A DNA stretch of 64,000 nucleotides. Source: Pseudomonas mangiferae. Its GTDB lineage: Bacteria > Pseudomonadota > Gammaproteobacteria > Pseudomonadales > Pseudomonadaceae. The position numbers and the translations under genes are program-made. Below, piece by piece: positions 28,591-38,449 of the stretch. Each line of letters starts with the position of its first letter. Position 1 is the stretch's first letter. The DNA is taken from assembly GCF_007109405.1 (NCBI RefSeq), contig NZ_VJOY01000002.1:124001-188000 (forward strand), read 5' to 3'. Below the pieces are notes generated by a model. The model did not search any database. It was given only the letters and a program-made list of their open reading frames with translations, and was not told the DNA's origin.

Positions 28591-30621
28591 GTGAAGACCC
28601 TGGTGTATCCGGCCATCGCGCTGATGAACCGGTTGAGCTTCGGCATGAAGTTCAGCCTGATCAGCGTTCTGTTCTTCCTGCCGATGATCGTCACCGACGC
28701 GGTCCTGGTGCGCGATTCCTATCAACAGTACGGGGCCACCCGCGCCGAGCTGGAGAGCATCGACCTGCTCGGCGCCAGCCTGGGCCTGCGGCGGGACATC
28801 GAGTCCCTCAACGACTTGGTGCAGATCGACACGGTGCTGGGCCAGTCGGGCCAGGCCGGCGACGTGGAGACCCGGCTCAAGCGCCTGGAAGAACAGGCCA
28901 TCGCCACCCTGCAGGAGTTGCAGACGCCGAGCAACGACCCCCAGCAGGTGCAGGAATTCGCCGAGAAGCGCGACGAGCTGCTGGCCGAGCTGAAGGCGGT
29001 CCAGGCCGAGAATGCCCTGCAGAACAAGAGCCCCATGGCGGCCAAGCTGGTGGGGTCGGCCCAGGTCTTCAGCCGCTTCGTCGCCACCCAGTCCGGGCTG
29101 AGCCAGGACGGCCAGCGCGACGTGCGGCAGCTCACCGAACTCATCACCACGGCCACCGCCCAGGTCTCCGCGACCCTCGCCCGGGCGCGGGCCATCGGCT
29201 CCTACTCTCTGGGCCAGGGCTTCCTGGCTTCCGCCGCCAGCAATCAGCTGGATGATCTGCTGCTGGGCCTGGAACGCCTGGAAGCGGAGTACGCCCTGCA
29301 CGTGCGCGAAGCCCTGGACGGCAGTCCGCGGGCGCGGGACGCCCTGCAGGCCCAGGCCGATGCCAGCCTGGCGACCCTTAAGGCGGCCGCCGCCCTGCTG
29401 GACGAGAAGGTGGTGGTGGCCGATACCCTGGACACGCCCTGGCCGACCTTCTACGACCAGTTCAGCGGTTACCTGGACGCCACCCATCGCCTGGATGACG
29501 CCGCCCTTGGCTTCATCAAGACCCAGCTGGAGGGACGCCTGGCCGACAAGCGTGCCCAGACCGTGCTGCTGGTGGCGGCGCTGCTGGTGATCCTGCTGGC
29601 GATCCTCTACCTCTATGGCGGTTTCTACGCCTCGGTGCGGGACACCGTGCGCAGCCTGGGCAAGGTGATGGACCGGGTCGCCGCCGGCGACATGACCGCC
29701 GGCTTCACGGTGCGCAGCCGCGACGAGCTGGGCGAGCTGGGCCAGGCCTTCAACGAGACGGTGCGCCGGGTGCACGACCTGATCGAGCGGGTCGGCATGA
29801 CGGTCAATGAGGTCCAGGGCCAGGCGCGGCGGGTGGAAAGCATCTCCGCCGAGAGCAACCAGGCGGTGGGCAGCCAGCGCGGGCAGATCGAGCAGGTGGC
29901 AACCGCCATGAACCAGATGGCCGCCACCGCCCAGGAGGTGGCCCGCAGCGCCGCCACCGCGGTGGAGGGCGCCGAACGGGTCAACCGCGAGAGCGTCGAG
30001 GGTCGCACCCTGGTGCAGTCCCAGCGCGGCAGCATCGAGCGGCTCGCGGAAGAGCTGAACCGGTCGGTCCAGGTGATCGACCAACTGGCCGAGGACAGCG
30101 CTTCCATCAGCCGGGTGCTGGAGGTGATCAAGGGCATCGCCGAGCAGACCAACCTGCTGGCGCTGAACGCCGCCATCGAGGCAGCCCGGGCAGGCGAGCA
30201 GGGCCGCGGCTTCGCCGTGGTGGCCGACGAGGTGCGCACCCTGGCCAAGCGCACCCAGCAATCCACCGAGGAAATCGAGCAGATGATCGCCCGGCTGCAG
30301 GGCGGCGTGGGCGCGGCTGTGAAGGCCATGGACGCCAGCCACCAGCGGGCCGGCGCCACGGTGGACGAGTCCGGGCAGGTGCAGCAGGCCCTGGAAAACA
30401 TCCTCGGCGCCATGGGCGCCATCGTCGACCAGAACCAGCAGATCGCCGCGGCCGCCGAGCAGCAGACCGCGGTCGCCCATGACATCGACCGCAACATCGT
30501 GGCGATCAATCAGGCCGGCGAGCGCACCGCTGAGGGCGCCGGCCAGGCCGAGCAGGCCAGCCGCGACCTGTCCGAGCTGGTGCTGCGCCTGCAGACCTTG
30601 ATCGGCGCCTTCAAGGTGTAG
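28591..30621 (+). CDS. Methyl-accepting chemotaxis protein
   Basis: 676 residues. TM1 near 20-42, a large periplasmic sensor (about 43-324, helical, unassigned type), TM2 near 325-347, HAMP domain (about 348-402, [12 protein letters not shown] and [11 protein letters not shown]), then a long coiled-coil signalling domain with the conserved tip at about 512-552 ([37 protein letters not shown] split around residue 530). No C-terminal CheR pentapeptide. The start is GTG with GGGAGG upstream. Orthologous in position to the receptor after ampE in P. aeruginosa. Ligand unknown. Its 3' end overlaps the fruR 3' end by 11 bases on opposite strands. Confidence 0.93.
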   Translation: MKTLVYPAIALMNRLSFGMKFSLISVLFFLPMIVTDAVLVRDSYQQYGATRAELESIDLLGASLGLRRDIESLNDLVQIDTVLGQSGQAGDVETRLKRLEEQAIATLQELQTPSNDPQQVQEFAEKRDELLAELKAVQAENALQNKSPMAAKLVGSAQVFSRFVATQSGLSQDGQRDVRQLTELITTATAQVSATLARARAIGSYSLGQGFLASAASNQLDDLLLGLERLEAEYALHVREALDGSPRARDALQAQADASLATLKAAAALLDEKVVVADTLDTPWPTFYDQFSGYLDATHRLDDAALGFIKTQLEGRLADKRAQTVLLVAALLVILLAILYLYGGFYASVRDTVRSLGKVMDRVAAGDMTAGFTVRSRDELGELGQAFNETVRRVHDLIERVGMTVNEVQGQARRVESISAESNQAVGSQRGQIEQVATAMNQMAATAQEVARSAATAVEGAERVNRESVEGRTLVQSQRGSIERLAEELNRSVQVIDQLAEDSASISRVLEVIKGIAEQTNLLALNAAIEAARAGEQGRGFAVVADEVRTLAKRTQQSTEEIEQMIARLQGGVGAAVKAMDASHQRAGATVDESGQVQQALENILGAMGAIVDQNQQIAAAAEQQTAVAHDIDRNIVAINQAGERTAEGAGQAEQASRDLSELVLRLQTLIGAFKV

Positions 30622-31618
30622 CCGGGGTCGCCGGGTGCCGCGGGCGGAAGGTCCGCGGCACCGTGTCGACCCCCGGCTGGTACGCACCGCCTTCCACTGC
30701 CGCCAGCACCCGTTCCAGCACCTGCTCGGCGATGCGCCCGTGCTGCTGCTGCAGGCTATCCACCCGCAGCGGCAGGAAATCCAGCAGTTGGGTATCGCCG
30801 AACGTTCCCAGGCGCAGGGCGGGGAAGGCCGGCGCCTGGGCCTGCAGCACGTCCAGGACGCCTTCCAGCAGCACATAGGCGGTAGTGAGCAGCGCGTCCG
30901 GCAGGTAGCCCAGGTCCGCTAGCAGGTCGTCCATCAGGCGCCGCCCGCAGGCGCGGCTGAAGGCTTCGCCGTGGCGGACCCGGCGCTCCCCGGCGAAGCC
31001 GGCCAGGGCGTCGTCGAAGCCGGCGGCGCGGGCCTGGCTGATGGCCAGTTCCGGCCGCGCGCCCAGCAGGGCGATGTGCCGCGGGCGTGGCTGCAACAGG
31101 CTGGCGGTGAGGCGGCGGCCGGCCTCGCGGTCGTCGCTGACCACCGAGCGAAAGCGGGACGGGTCCAACTGGCGGTCCACCGCCACCACCGGCACACCAT
31201 CGTCCAGCAAGCGCCGGTAGCTGTCGTCGTCCGCCGGCAGGCAACTGGCGACGATCAGGCCGTCGCAGCGGCGGGCGCGGAACAGCTGCAGCAGCTGCCG
31301 CTCGCTGTCCGGGCTGTCGTCGGAACTGGCGATCAGCAACTGGTAGCCTCGGGCCCGGGCGCCCTGTTCCAGGCACTTGGCCAGGCGGGCATAGCTGGGG
31401 TTCTCCAGGTCGGGAAGGATGAAGCCGAGGCTGCGGGTCTGCCCGCGGCGCAGGCCGGCGGCCTGGGGATCGGGACGGTAGCCGTGCTGCTCGACGATGG
31501 CGCGGACCCGTTCGACGGTGGCGGCGCTGATGCGTCGCTGGGTCGCCTGGCCGTTGATCACGTAGCTGGCGGTGGTGACGGAAACGCCGGCGAGGCGGGC
31601 GATGTCGCTGAGTTTCAA
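30611..31618 (-). CDS. fruR: FruR/Cra LacI-family repressor of the fructose operon
   Basis: 335 residues. N-terminal LacI helix-turn-helix [23 protein letters not shown] with hinge region, and a periplasmic-binding-protein-like effector domain (about 60-320). The N-terminus is nearly that of Cra/FruR, whose effector is fructose 1-phosphate in pseudomonads. The start codon is TTG (31616-31618), confirmed by the family N-terminus and by AGGAA eight bases upstream. It diverges from fruBKA, and a TGAAACGTTTCA palindrome at 31700-31711 in the shared spacer is its probable operator. Confidence 0.95.
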   Translation of the reverse strand: MKLSDIARLAGVSVTTASYVINGQATQRRISAATVERVRAIVEQHGYRPDPQAAGLRRGQTRSLGFILPDLENPSYARLAKCLEQGARARGYQLLIASSDDSPDSERQLLQLFRARRCDGLIVASCLPADDDSYRRLLDDGVPVVAVDRQLDPSRFRSVVSDDREAGRRLTASLLQPRPRHIALLGARPELAISQARAAGFDDALAGFAGERRVRHGEAFSRACGRRLMDDLLADLGYLPDALLTTAYVLLEGVLDVLQAQAPAFPALRLGTFGDTQLLDFLPLRVDSLQQQHGRIAEQVLERVLAAVEGGAYQPGVDTVPRTFRPRHPATPATP

Positions 31619-31691
31619 CGGCGTATTCCTGGCGCGGGCGCGCGGCGGGCGGGGTTCAAGGATCGACGATTATCGGTTACCGTGCCACGCT

Positions 31692-31720
31692 TTGATAGAT
31701 GAAACGTTTCAGCTTTTAGT
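31692..31720 (+). promoter_or_regulatory. Sigma70-like promoter of fruBKA
   Basis: TTGATA (31692-31697) and TTTAGT (31715-31720) are 17 bases apart. The FruR operator fills the middle of the spacer, so a bound repressor would block RNA polymerase. This leaves a leader of about 125 bases before fruB in which I see no further structure. Confidence 0.65.
31700..31711. promoter_or_regulatory. FruR/Cra operator
   Basis: TGAAACGTTTCA, a perfect 12-bp palindrome. The operator known for P. putida Cra is TTAAACGTTTCA, which differs at one position. Located between the divergent fruR and fruB genes, as expected. Confidence 0.88.
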
Positions 31721-31850
31721 TTGCGCAGGATTTCGTCGGCCTGGACGGGAATCCGACGCCGTGCCGGCACTCGCTGCCCGCGCCGCCGCCTAATCGTAAT
31801 CACCCCACCCATAAGGTGCGTACCCTGGCGGGGCCGCCCCGGAGAACACC

Positions 31851-34736
31851 ATGCTCGAACTCGACGAAGGGCAGATCCAGATGGGCCTGGCGGCCGCCGG
31901 CAAGCGTCAGGCACTGGAAGCGATGGCCGCCGCGCTGGTCGCCGATGGCCTGGTGACCGAGGGCTACCTGGACGGCCTGCTGGCCCGGGAGGCGCAGGGC
32001 TCTACATATCTCGGCCAGGGCCTCGCCATTCCCCATGGCACCCCGGAGACCCGGCCGCTGGTGTACCGCACCGGCGTGCGCCTGCTGCACTTTCCCGAGG
32101 GCGTCGACTGGGGCGATGGCCAGCGGGTGCACCTGGCCATCGGCATCGCCGCCAAGTCCGACGAGCACCTGCGCCTCTTGCAGATGCTGACCCGCGCCCT
32201 GGGCGATGCCGACCTGGCGCCCGCCCTGCGGGGGGCCCGCAGCGCCGGGGAAATCCTCGCCCTGTTGCAGGGCACCCCGCCGGCGCTGGCGCTGGACGAG
32301 CAACTGATCGGCCTCGGGGTGCCGGCGGAAGACGCCGACGAACTGATCTGGCGCGGCGCGCGCCTGCTGCGCCGGGCCGACTGCGTGGACAACGGCTTCG
32401 CGGCGATCCTCCCGCAGCGCGAGGCACTGCCCCTGGGCGATGGCCTCTGGTGGCTGCACAGCGACCAGGCGGTGCAGCGCCCCGGGCTAGCCTTCGTCAC
32501 CCCCAGCCAGCCATTGCGTCACCTGGGCCAGCCCCTGCTGGGCCTGTTCTGCCTGGCCAGCCGCGGGGACGCCCACCAGGCGTTGCTGGAGCGGGTCTGC
32601 GCGGTGCTCATCGAAGGCCGCGGACGGGTGCTGACGGAGGCTGGCAGCCGCGCCGCGGTGCTGGCCGCCCTCGGCGCCGGCCAGGCGGTGGGCTGGCCCA
32701 GCGCCCAGGTGCGCCTGGCCAACCCCCACGGCCTGCACGCGCGACCCGCGCAGGTGCTGGCGCAACTGGCCCAGCGCTTCGCCGGCGACATCCACGTGCG
32801 CCTGGCCAACGAAGGGGCGGCGGTGTCGGCGAAGAGCCTGAGCAAGTTGCTCAGCCTCGGCGCCCGGTGTGGCCAGGCCCTGGAGTTCGTCGCCGAGCCG
32901 GCGATCGCCGACGAGGCTTTGCCGGCGTTGGTGGAGGCTGTGCGCGACGGGCTCGGCGAGGCCGTGACCACGCCCCTGGACCAGGTGGAGACCCTGGTGA
33001 TGGTGGAGACCGCAGAGGCCTCGGTGACCGTGGCCACGCCCGAGCTGCCGCCCCAGGCGCCGGCGGCCGGCAGCCTGCTGCAGGCGGTGGCCGCGGCCCC
33101 GGGCTTCGCCAGCGGGCCGGCCTATCGGCGGCTGACGCCCCGCTTCGACTACGCCCCCCACGGCGAGTCCTCGGCGGTGGAACGTCAGCGGCTGGAGGGC
33201 GCCCTGGCCCGGGTGCGCGCCGACCTGGACAGCCTGGTCAGCGGCAGCCAGGCCGCCGCCATCCGCGACATCTTCGCCATGCACCGGGAAATCCTCGACG
33301 ACCCCGGCATCGCCGAGGACGTGACCGTCCACCTGCACCGCGGGCACAGCGCCGAGGCGGCCTGGCACCAGGTGCTGGAAGCGGCGGCACGCCAGCAGGA
33401 ACGCCTCTGCGACGCGCTGCTGGCGGAGCGCGCCGCTGACCTGCGGGACCTGGCCCGGCGGGTGCTGGCGCGGCTCTGCGGGCTGGAGGAGCAGGCCGAA
33501 CCGGAGCAGCCGTACATCCTTGTGATGGAGGAGGTGGCGCCCTCGGACCTGGCGCGCCTCGATCCTTCGCGGGTGGCCGGCATCCTCACCGCTCGTGGCG
33601 GCGCCACCTCTCACAGCGCCATCATCGCCCGCACCCTGGGCATCCCGGCCCTGGTGGGGGCGGGGGACACGGTGCTGGGCCTGGCGCCCAATACCCCGTT
33701 GCTGCTGGACGGCGAGCGCGGTCGCCTGTACGTCGACCCCGACCCGGCGACCCGGGCGCGCCTGGAGGACGAGCGCCGCCGGCGCGCCGAGCGGCTGGAG
33801 CGGGCCCATGCCCAGCGCTACGAGCCGGCGGTGACCCGCGACGGGCACCGCGTGGAGGTCTGCGCCAACCTGGGGGATACCCACGAGACCGCCGCCGCGG
33901 TGGAGCAGGGCGCCGAAGGCATCGGCCTGCTGCGCACCGAACTGGTGTTCATGGCCCATTCGCAACTGCCGGACCTGGCCGCCCAGCGCACCGAGTACCG
34001 CCGTGTCCTTGATGCCCTGGCGGGGCGGCCGCTGGTGGTGCGTACTCTGGACGTGGGCGGCGACAAGCCGTTGCCCTACTGGCCGATGCCGGCCGAGGAG
34101 AACCCGTTCCTCGGTTTGCGCGGCATCCGTCTGACCCTGCAGCGCCCGGACGTCATGGAGACCCAGCTGAGGGCATTGCTGCTGGCCGCCGGCGACCGGC
34201 CCCTGCGCATCATGTTCCCCATGGTCGGCACCCTCGCCGAATGGCGCGCCGCCCGGGACATGGTGCAGCGCCTGCGGGAGGAGATCGAGGTGACCGACCT
34301 GCAGCTGGGGATCATGGTGGAGGTGCCGTCGGCGGCCCTCACCGCGCCGGTGCTGGCGAAGGAGGTGGATTTCTTCAGCATCGGCACCAACGACCTGACC
34401 CAGTACACCCTGGCCATCGACCGCGGCCACCCGACCCTCTCGGCCCAGGCGGACGGCCTGCACCCGGCGGTGTTGCAGCTCATCGACCTCACCGTGCGCG
34501 CGGCCCATGCCGAAGGCAAGTGGGTCGGGGTGTGCGGCGAGCTGGCCGCCGATCCCCTGGCGGTGCCGCTGCTGGTGGGGCTGGGGGTGGACGAGTTGAG
34601 CGTGTCGGCCCGCAGCGTCGCCGAGGTCAAGGCCGCCGTGCGCGAGCTGGACCTGGCAGGCGCGCGTTCTCTGGCGCAGCGGGCGCTGGGCCTGGCGGAC
34701 GCCGAGGCGGTGCGCGCCTTCGTGGAGGCGGGCTGA
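31851..34736 (+). CDS. fruB: Fructose PTS multiphosphoryl protein (EIIA-HPr-EI fusion)
   Basis: 961 residues carrying the whole soluble phosphorelay. EIIA(Fru) domain with active H62 (LAIPHG) at about 1-145; a linker/M-like region; HPr domain with active H296 ([10 protein letters not shown]); and Enzyme I from about 410 with phosphohistidine H588 ([13 protein letters not shown]) and the PEP-binding C-terminal barrel ([39 protein letters not shown]). It takes phosphate from PEP and passes it to FruA. GGAGAACACC precedes the ATG. The stop overlaps the fruK start (TGATG). Confidence 0.97.
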   Translation: MLELDEGQIQMGLAAAGKRQALEAMAAALVADGLVTEGYLDGLLAREAQGSTYLGQGLAIPHGTPETRPLVYRTGVRLLHFPEGVDWGDGQRVHLAIGIAAKSDEHLRLLQMLTRALGDADLAPALRGARSAGEILALLQGTPPALALDEQLIGLGVPAEDADELIWRGARLLRRADCVDNGFAAILPQREALPLGDGLWWLHSDQAVQRPGLAFVTPSQPLRHLGQPLLGLFCLASRGDAHQALLERVCAVLIEGRGRVLTEAGSRAAVLAALGAGQAVGWPSAQVRLANPHGLHARPAQVLAQLAQRFAGDIHVRLANEGAAVSAKSLSKLLSLGARCGQALEFVAEPAIADEALPALVEAVRDGLGEAVTTPLDQVETLVMVETAEASVTVATPELPPQAPAAGSLLQAVAAAPGFASGPAYRRLTPRFDYAPHGESSAVERQRLEGALARVRADLDSLVSGSQAAAIRDIFAMHREILDDPGIAEDVTVHLHRGHSAEAAWHQVLEAAARQQERLCDALLAERAADLRDLARRVLARLCGLEEQAEPEQPYILVMEEVAPSDLARLDPSRVAGILTARGGATSHSAIIARTLGIPALVGAGDTVLGLAPNTPLLLDGERGRLYVDPDPATRARLEDERRRRAERLERAHAQRYEPAVTRDGHRVEVCANLGDTHETAAAVEQGAEGIGLLRTELVFMAHSQLPDLAAQRTEYRRVLDALAGRPLVVRTLDVGGDKPLPYWPMPAEENPFLGLRGIRLTLQRPDVMETQLRALLLAAGDRPLRIMFPMVGTLAEWRAARDMVQRLREEIEVTDLQLGIMVEVPSAALTAPVLAKEVDFFSIGTNDLTQYTLAIDRGHPTLSAQADGLHPAVLQLIDLTVRAAHAEGKWVGVCGELAADPLAVPLLVGLGVDELSVSARSVAEVKAAVRELDLAGARSLAQRALGLADAEAVRAFVEAG

Positions 34737-35680
34737 TGGCGCGCGTCCTCTGCCTGACCCTGAACCCGGCCCTGGACCTCACCGTGCGCCTGCCGTCGCT
34801 GCGCCTGGGCGAGGTGAACCGCAGCGAGGCCTTGCTGGTGCACGCCGCCGGCAAGGGCCTGAACGTGGCCCAGGTGCTGGCCGACCTGGGGCACCGGATC
34901 AGCGTCGCTGGCTTTCTCGGGGCCGATAACGCCCAGGCCTTCGACACCCTGTTCGCGCGGCGGGGCTTCCACGATGCCTTCGTGCGGGTGGCGGGGGAGA
35001 CCCGCAGCAACCTCAAGCTGGCCGAGGCCGGTGGGCGCGTCACCGACCTCAATGGCCCCGGGCCGCAGGTGGAGGCCGCCGCCCAGGACGCGCTGCTGGA
35101 GCGCCTGGACCACCTGGCTGCCGGCCACGACCTGGCGGTGGTGGCCGGCAGCCTGCCGCGCGGGGTCGAGCCGGCCTGGCTGGGAGCGCTGCTGCGGCGC
35201 CTGGACCGCCTTGGCCTGCGGGTCGCCCTGGACAGCAGCGGCGCCGCCCTGCGCGCCGGCCTGGAGGCGGCGCCCTGGCTGATCAAGCCCAATGTCGAGG
35301 AGCTGGCCGAGGCCCTCGGCGCCCCGGCCGAAGACCTTGCCGCCCAGCGCGAGGTCGCCGGTCGCCTGCACGCGCGGGGTATCCGCCACGTGGTGGTGTC
35401 CCAGGGCGCCGACGGCGTGCGCTGGTTCGCCGAGGCGGGCGCCTGGCAGGCGCGGCCGCCGCGGGTGGCGGTGGCCAGCACCGTGGGCGCCGGCGATTCG
35501 CTGCTGGCCGGCCTGCTCCATGGCCTGCTGGAAGGCGCGCCGCCGGCGGACGCGTTGCGCCTGGCCACCGCCATCGCCGCCCAGGCGGTGACCCGGATCG
35601 GCTTCGGCATCGATGACCGCGAACACCTGGAACGGCTGCGGCAGAGCGTGCAGGTCGACGCCCTGGACGCTCATCACTGA
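34736..35680 (+). CDS. fruK: 1-phosphofructokinase
   Basis: 314 residues, PfkB-family kinase that turns fructose 1-phosphate into fructose 1,6-bisphosphate. LTLNPALDLTV and the AAGKGLNVAQVLADLG glycine motif at the N-terminus bind sugar; VVAGSLPRG, IKPNVEELAEALG and the C-terminal VGAGDSLLAG with the catalytic Asp follow in the usual order. The ATG at 34736 shares a base with the fruB stop, so expression is coupled. The frame is open far upstream but that part is inside fruB. Its substrate is also the effector that releases FruR. Confidence 0.97.
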   Translation: MARVLCLTLNPALDLTVRLPSLRLGEVNRSEALLVHAAGKGLNVAQVLADLGHRISVAGFLGADNAQAFDTLFARRGFHDAFVRVAGETRSNLKLAEAGGRVTDLNGPGPQVEAAAQDALLERLDHLAAGHDLAVVAGSLPRGVEPAWLGALLRRLDRLGLRVALDSSGAALRAGLEAAPWLIKPNVEELAEALGAPAEDLAAQREVAGRLHARGIRHVVVSQGADGVRWFAEAGAWQARPPRVAVASTVGAGDSLLAGLLHGLLEGAPPADALRLATAIAAQAVTRIGFGIDDREHLERLRQSVQVDALDAHH

Positions 35681-35690
35681 GAGGGACCCC

Positions 35691-37502
35691 ATGAACCTAG
35701 CCATCGTCACCGCCTGCCCCAACGGGCTGGTCACCAGCGTGCTCTGCGCCCGCCTGCTGGAGGCCGCCGCCCAGCGCCTGGGCTGGAGCACCCAGGTAGA
35801 AATCCACGGGCGCGCGGATGCGCCACGCCTGAGCGAGGCCGAGTTGGCGGCGGCGGACTGGGTGCTGCTGGTGGCCAGCGGGCCCTTCGACGCGTCGCGC
35901 TTCGCCGGCAAACGCCTGTACCGCACCCGCCCAGCGGAGGCCCTGGCCGAACCGGAGGCCTTCCTGCAGCGCGCCGAGGCCCTGGCCGCGCCGGCTTCGG
36001 TGGACGCGCTTGCCACCAGCGCTTCGGCAGGGGAAACAGCCCCGGCTGATGCGTCCGCGCCGGGCACGTCCATGCCCGGCACGTTCACGCCGGACCCCGC
36101 CCAGACGGGCGCTCCGCGCCTGGTGGCGGTCACCGCCTGTCCCACCGGGGTCGCCCATACCTTCATGGCCGCCGAGGCCCTGCAGCAGGCGGCGAACCGT
36201 CTCGGCTACCGGCTGCAGGTGGAGACCCGCGGCTCGGTGGGGGCGCGCAACACCCTGGACGAGGCGGCCATCGCCGAGGCGGAGGTGGTGCTGCTGGCCG
36301 CCGACATCGAAGTGGACACCGCCCGATTCGCCGGCAAGCGGGTATTCCGCTGCGGCACCGGCGCGGCCCTCAAGCAGCCGGACGAGACCCTGCGCCGTGC
36401 CCTGGCGGAAGCCCGGCCCCTGGCCGCGGCCGCCCCAGGAGGACCGCCGGGTGCCGCCGTAGGCACCGGCGAGAAGCGCGGGGCTTACAAGCACCTGCTC
36501 ACCGGCGTGTCCTTCATGCTGCCCATGGTGGTGGCCGGCGGCCTGCTGATCGCCCTGTCGTTCGTCTTCGGCATCGAGGCCTACAAGACCCCCGGGACCC
36601 TGGCGGCGGCGCTGATGCAGATCGGCGGCGATACCGCCTTCAAGCTGATGGTGCCGATGCTCGCCGGCTACATCGCCTATTCCATCGCCGACCGGCCGGG
36701 GCTCGCCCCGGGCATGATCGGTGGGCTGCTGGCGGGCAGCCTGGGGGCGGGCTTCATCGGGGGCATCGTCGCCGGGTTCCTCGCCGGCTACAGCGCCCTG
36801 CTGATCGCCCGCTACGTGCGCCTGCCGGCCAGCCTGGACGCCCTCAAGCCGATCCTGATCATCCCGTTGCTCGCCAGCCTGTTCACCGGCCTGGTGATGA
36901 TCTACGTGGTGGGCACGCCGGTGGCGGCGATGCTGGTGGCGCTCACCGGGTTCCTCGACGGCATGGGCAGCACCAACGCGCTGCTGTTGGGCATGCTCCT
37001 GGGCGGGATGATGTGCGTCGACCTGGGCGGGCCCATCAACAAGGCGGCCTACGCGTTTTCCGTGGGGCTGCTGGCGTCCCAGAGCTACGCCCCCATGGCG
37101 GCGACCATGGCCGCCGGGATGGTGCCGCCCATCGGCATGGGCCTGGCGACCGTCTTCGCCCGCCGGCGCTTCGCCCAGGCCGAGCGGGAAGCGGGCAAGG
37201 CGGCCCTGGCCCTGGGGTTGTGCTTCATCTCCGAGGGGGCGATCCCGTTCGCTGCCCGCGACCCGCTGCGGGTGATCCCCGCCAGCATCGCCGGTGGCGC
37301 CCTCACCGGGGCCCTGAGCATGTACCTGGGCTGCAAGCTGATGGCGCCCCATGGCGGGCTGTTCGTACTGTTGATCCCCAACGCCATCAACCACGCCCTG
37401 GCCTACCTGCTGGCCATCGGCGCCGGCAGCCTGCTTACCGGCGTGCTCTATGCACTGTTGCGCCGGCCACTGCCGGTCGAGCCCGCGGCGGCGCCCGCCT
37501 GA
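35691..37502 (+). CDS. fruA: Fructose PTS permease EIIB'BC
   Basis: 603 residues from the ATG at 35691 (GAGAGGG upstream). Two EIIB-like domains: a degenerate EIIB' with C9 in TACPNG and a true EIIB with phosphocysteine C150 in TACPTGVAHT, joined by an Ala/Pro-rich linker (about 105-140). The EIIC channel follows from about 265, with GVSFMLPMVVAGGLLIALSF, DLGGPINKAAYAF and FISEGAIPFAARDP, and some nine or ten membrane helices. It imports fructose with phosphorylation at C1. Only three bases separate its stop from the converging TatD gene, and no terminator is visible. Confidence 0.97.
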   Translation: MNLAIVTACPNGLVTSVLCARLLEAAAQRLGWSTQVEIHGRADAPRLSEAELAAADWVLLVASGPFDASRFAGKRLYRTRPAEALAEPEAFLQRAEALAAPASVDALATSASAGETAPADASAPGTSMPGTFTPDPAQTGAPRLVAVTACPTGVAHTFMAAEALQQAANRLGYRLQVETRGSVGARNTLDEAAIAEAEVVLLAADIEVDTARFAGKRVFRCGTGAALKQPDETLRRALAEARPLAAAAPGGPPGAAVGTGEKRGAYKHLLTGVSFMLPMVVAGGLLIALSFVFGIEAYKTPGTLAAALMQIGGDTAFKLMVPMLAGYIAYSIADRPGLAPGMIGGLLAGSLGAGFIGGIVAGFLAGYSALLIARYVRLPASLDALKPILIIPLLASLFTGLVMIYVVGTPVAAMLVALTGFLDGMGSTNALLLGMLLGGMMCVDLGGPINKAAYAFSVGLLASQSYAPMAATMAAGMVPPIGMGLATVFARRRFAQAEREAGKAALALGLCFISEGAIPFAARDPLRVIPASIAGGALTGALSMYLGCKLMAPHGGLFVLLIPNAINHALAYLLAIGAGSLLTGVLYALLRRPLPVEPAAAPA

Positions 37503-37505
37503 GGG

Positions 37506-38291
37506 TCAGTCCAGGGACCAGCCGAACAGCGCGCAGGCGGTGCGGGTGCTGGCGGCCGCCAGGTCCTCCGGGGCCATGCCGCGCAGCTCCGCCAGGCGCA
37601 CGCAGATGTCCGGTAGGTATTCCGGGCTGTTGCGCTGGTGGGGGTGCATGGCTGGCGCCATGTCCGGCGAGTCGGTCTCCAGCACCAGGGAGTCCAGGGG
37701 CAGTCGCGCCACCACCTTGTGCAGGCGATGCGCCTGTTCCCAGGTGGGGGCGCCGCCCAGGCCCAGCCTGAACCCGAGGCGGATGTACTCGCGGGCCTCC
37801 TCGTAGCTGCCGGCGAAGGCGTGGACGATGCCCCCCCGGGGCGGGCGGAAGCGCTTCAGGGTAGCGATGCAGGCGGCGTGGGCGCGGCGCACGTGGAGCA
37901 GGGCGGGCAGGTGGAATTCCACCGCCAGGGCCAGCTGCGCCTCGAACAGCCGTTGCTGGCGCGCCGGGTCCAGCCCTTCCACGTAGCGGTCCAGGCCGAA
38001 CTCGCCGAGGGCGCACAGGCGCGGGTCGCCGGCCAGGCGCTGCAGCCAGTCCCGCAGCTCGTCCAGGTGCGCGTCGTGGTGCTGTTCCAGGTACACCGGG
38101 TGCAGGCCCAGGGCGGCGTAGACCCCCGGCTCGGCGCAGGCCAGGTCCCACAGGCGCGCCCAGTTGTCCCGGTAGACCCCCATCACCAGCAACCGCCGCA
38201 CCCCGCGGGCGCGGCTGCGGGCCAGCACGGCGGCGCGATCGGCGTCGAAAACTGGGAAATCCAGGTGGGTGTGGGTGTCGATCAACTGCAC
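37506..38291 (-). CDS. TatD family metal-dependent hydrolase (DNase-like)
   Basis: 261 residues, TIM-barrel amidohydrolase-like nuclease. Metal ligands are visible in order: H7 and H9 (DTHTHLD), the Glu of ALGEFGLD, His of PALLHVRR, His of GIVHAFAGS and Asp of LETDSPDM. TatD relatives remove nucleotides from DNA 3' ends, and some act on D-amino-acyl bonds; this one could be TatD, YcfH or YjjV type. It converges on fruA. It is divergent from the AsmA-like gene across 158 bases without a motif I can name. Confidence 0.9.
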   Translation of the reverse strand: MQLIDTHTHLDFPVFDADRAAVLARSRARGVRRLLVMGVYRDNWARLWDLACAEPGVYAALGLHPVYLEQHHDAHLDELRDWLQRLAGDPRLCALGEFGLDRYVEGLDPARQQRLFEAQLALAVEFHLPALLHVRRAHAACIATLKRFRPPRGGIVHAFAGSYEEAREYIRLGFRLGLGGAPTWEQAHRLHKVVARLPLDSLVLETDSPDMAPAMHPHQRNSPEYLPDICVRLAELRGMAPEDLAAASTRTACALFGWSLD

Positions 38292-38449
38292 GGCGGTGTC
38301 CTCGGAACGATCGGGCGAGGATGGCTCATCCGACCCCGAGCCGCCAGCGAAGCGGTTTTTCGGGAGTCATCGCGGCCCTTTGCCAGTCGATAGCACACGA
38401 CCTCGAAAAAATCGGGCCGCGAGGGCGGCCGCCAAGGGAGACCAACCGG

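Noticed and set aside
27613-30876. Very long minus-strand open frame of 1087 codons
   Set aside because: It lies antisense to ampE and the chemoreceptor, both with strong family matches. Its composition (His, Gln, Leu and Arg rich) is the typical shadow of high-GC coding sequence.
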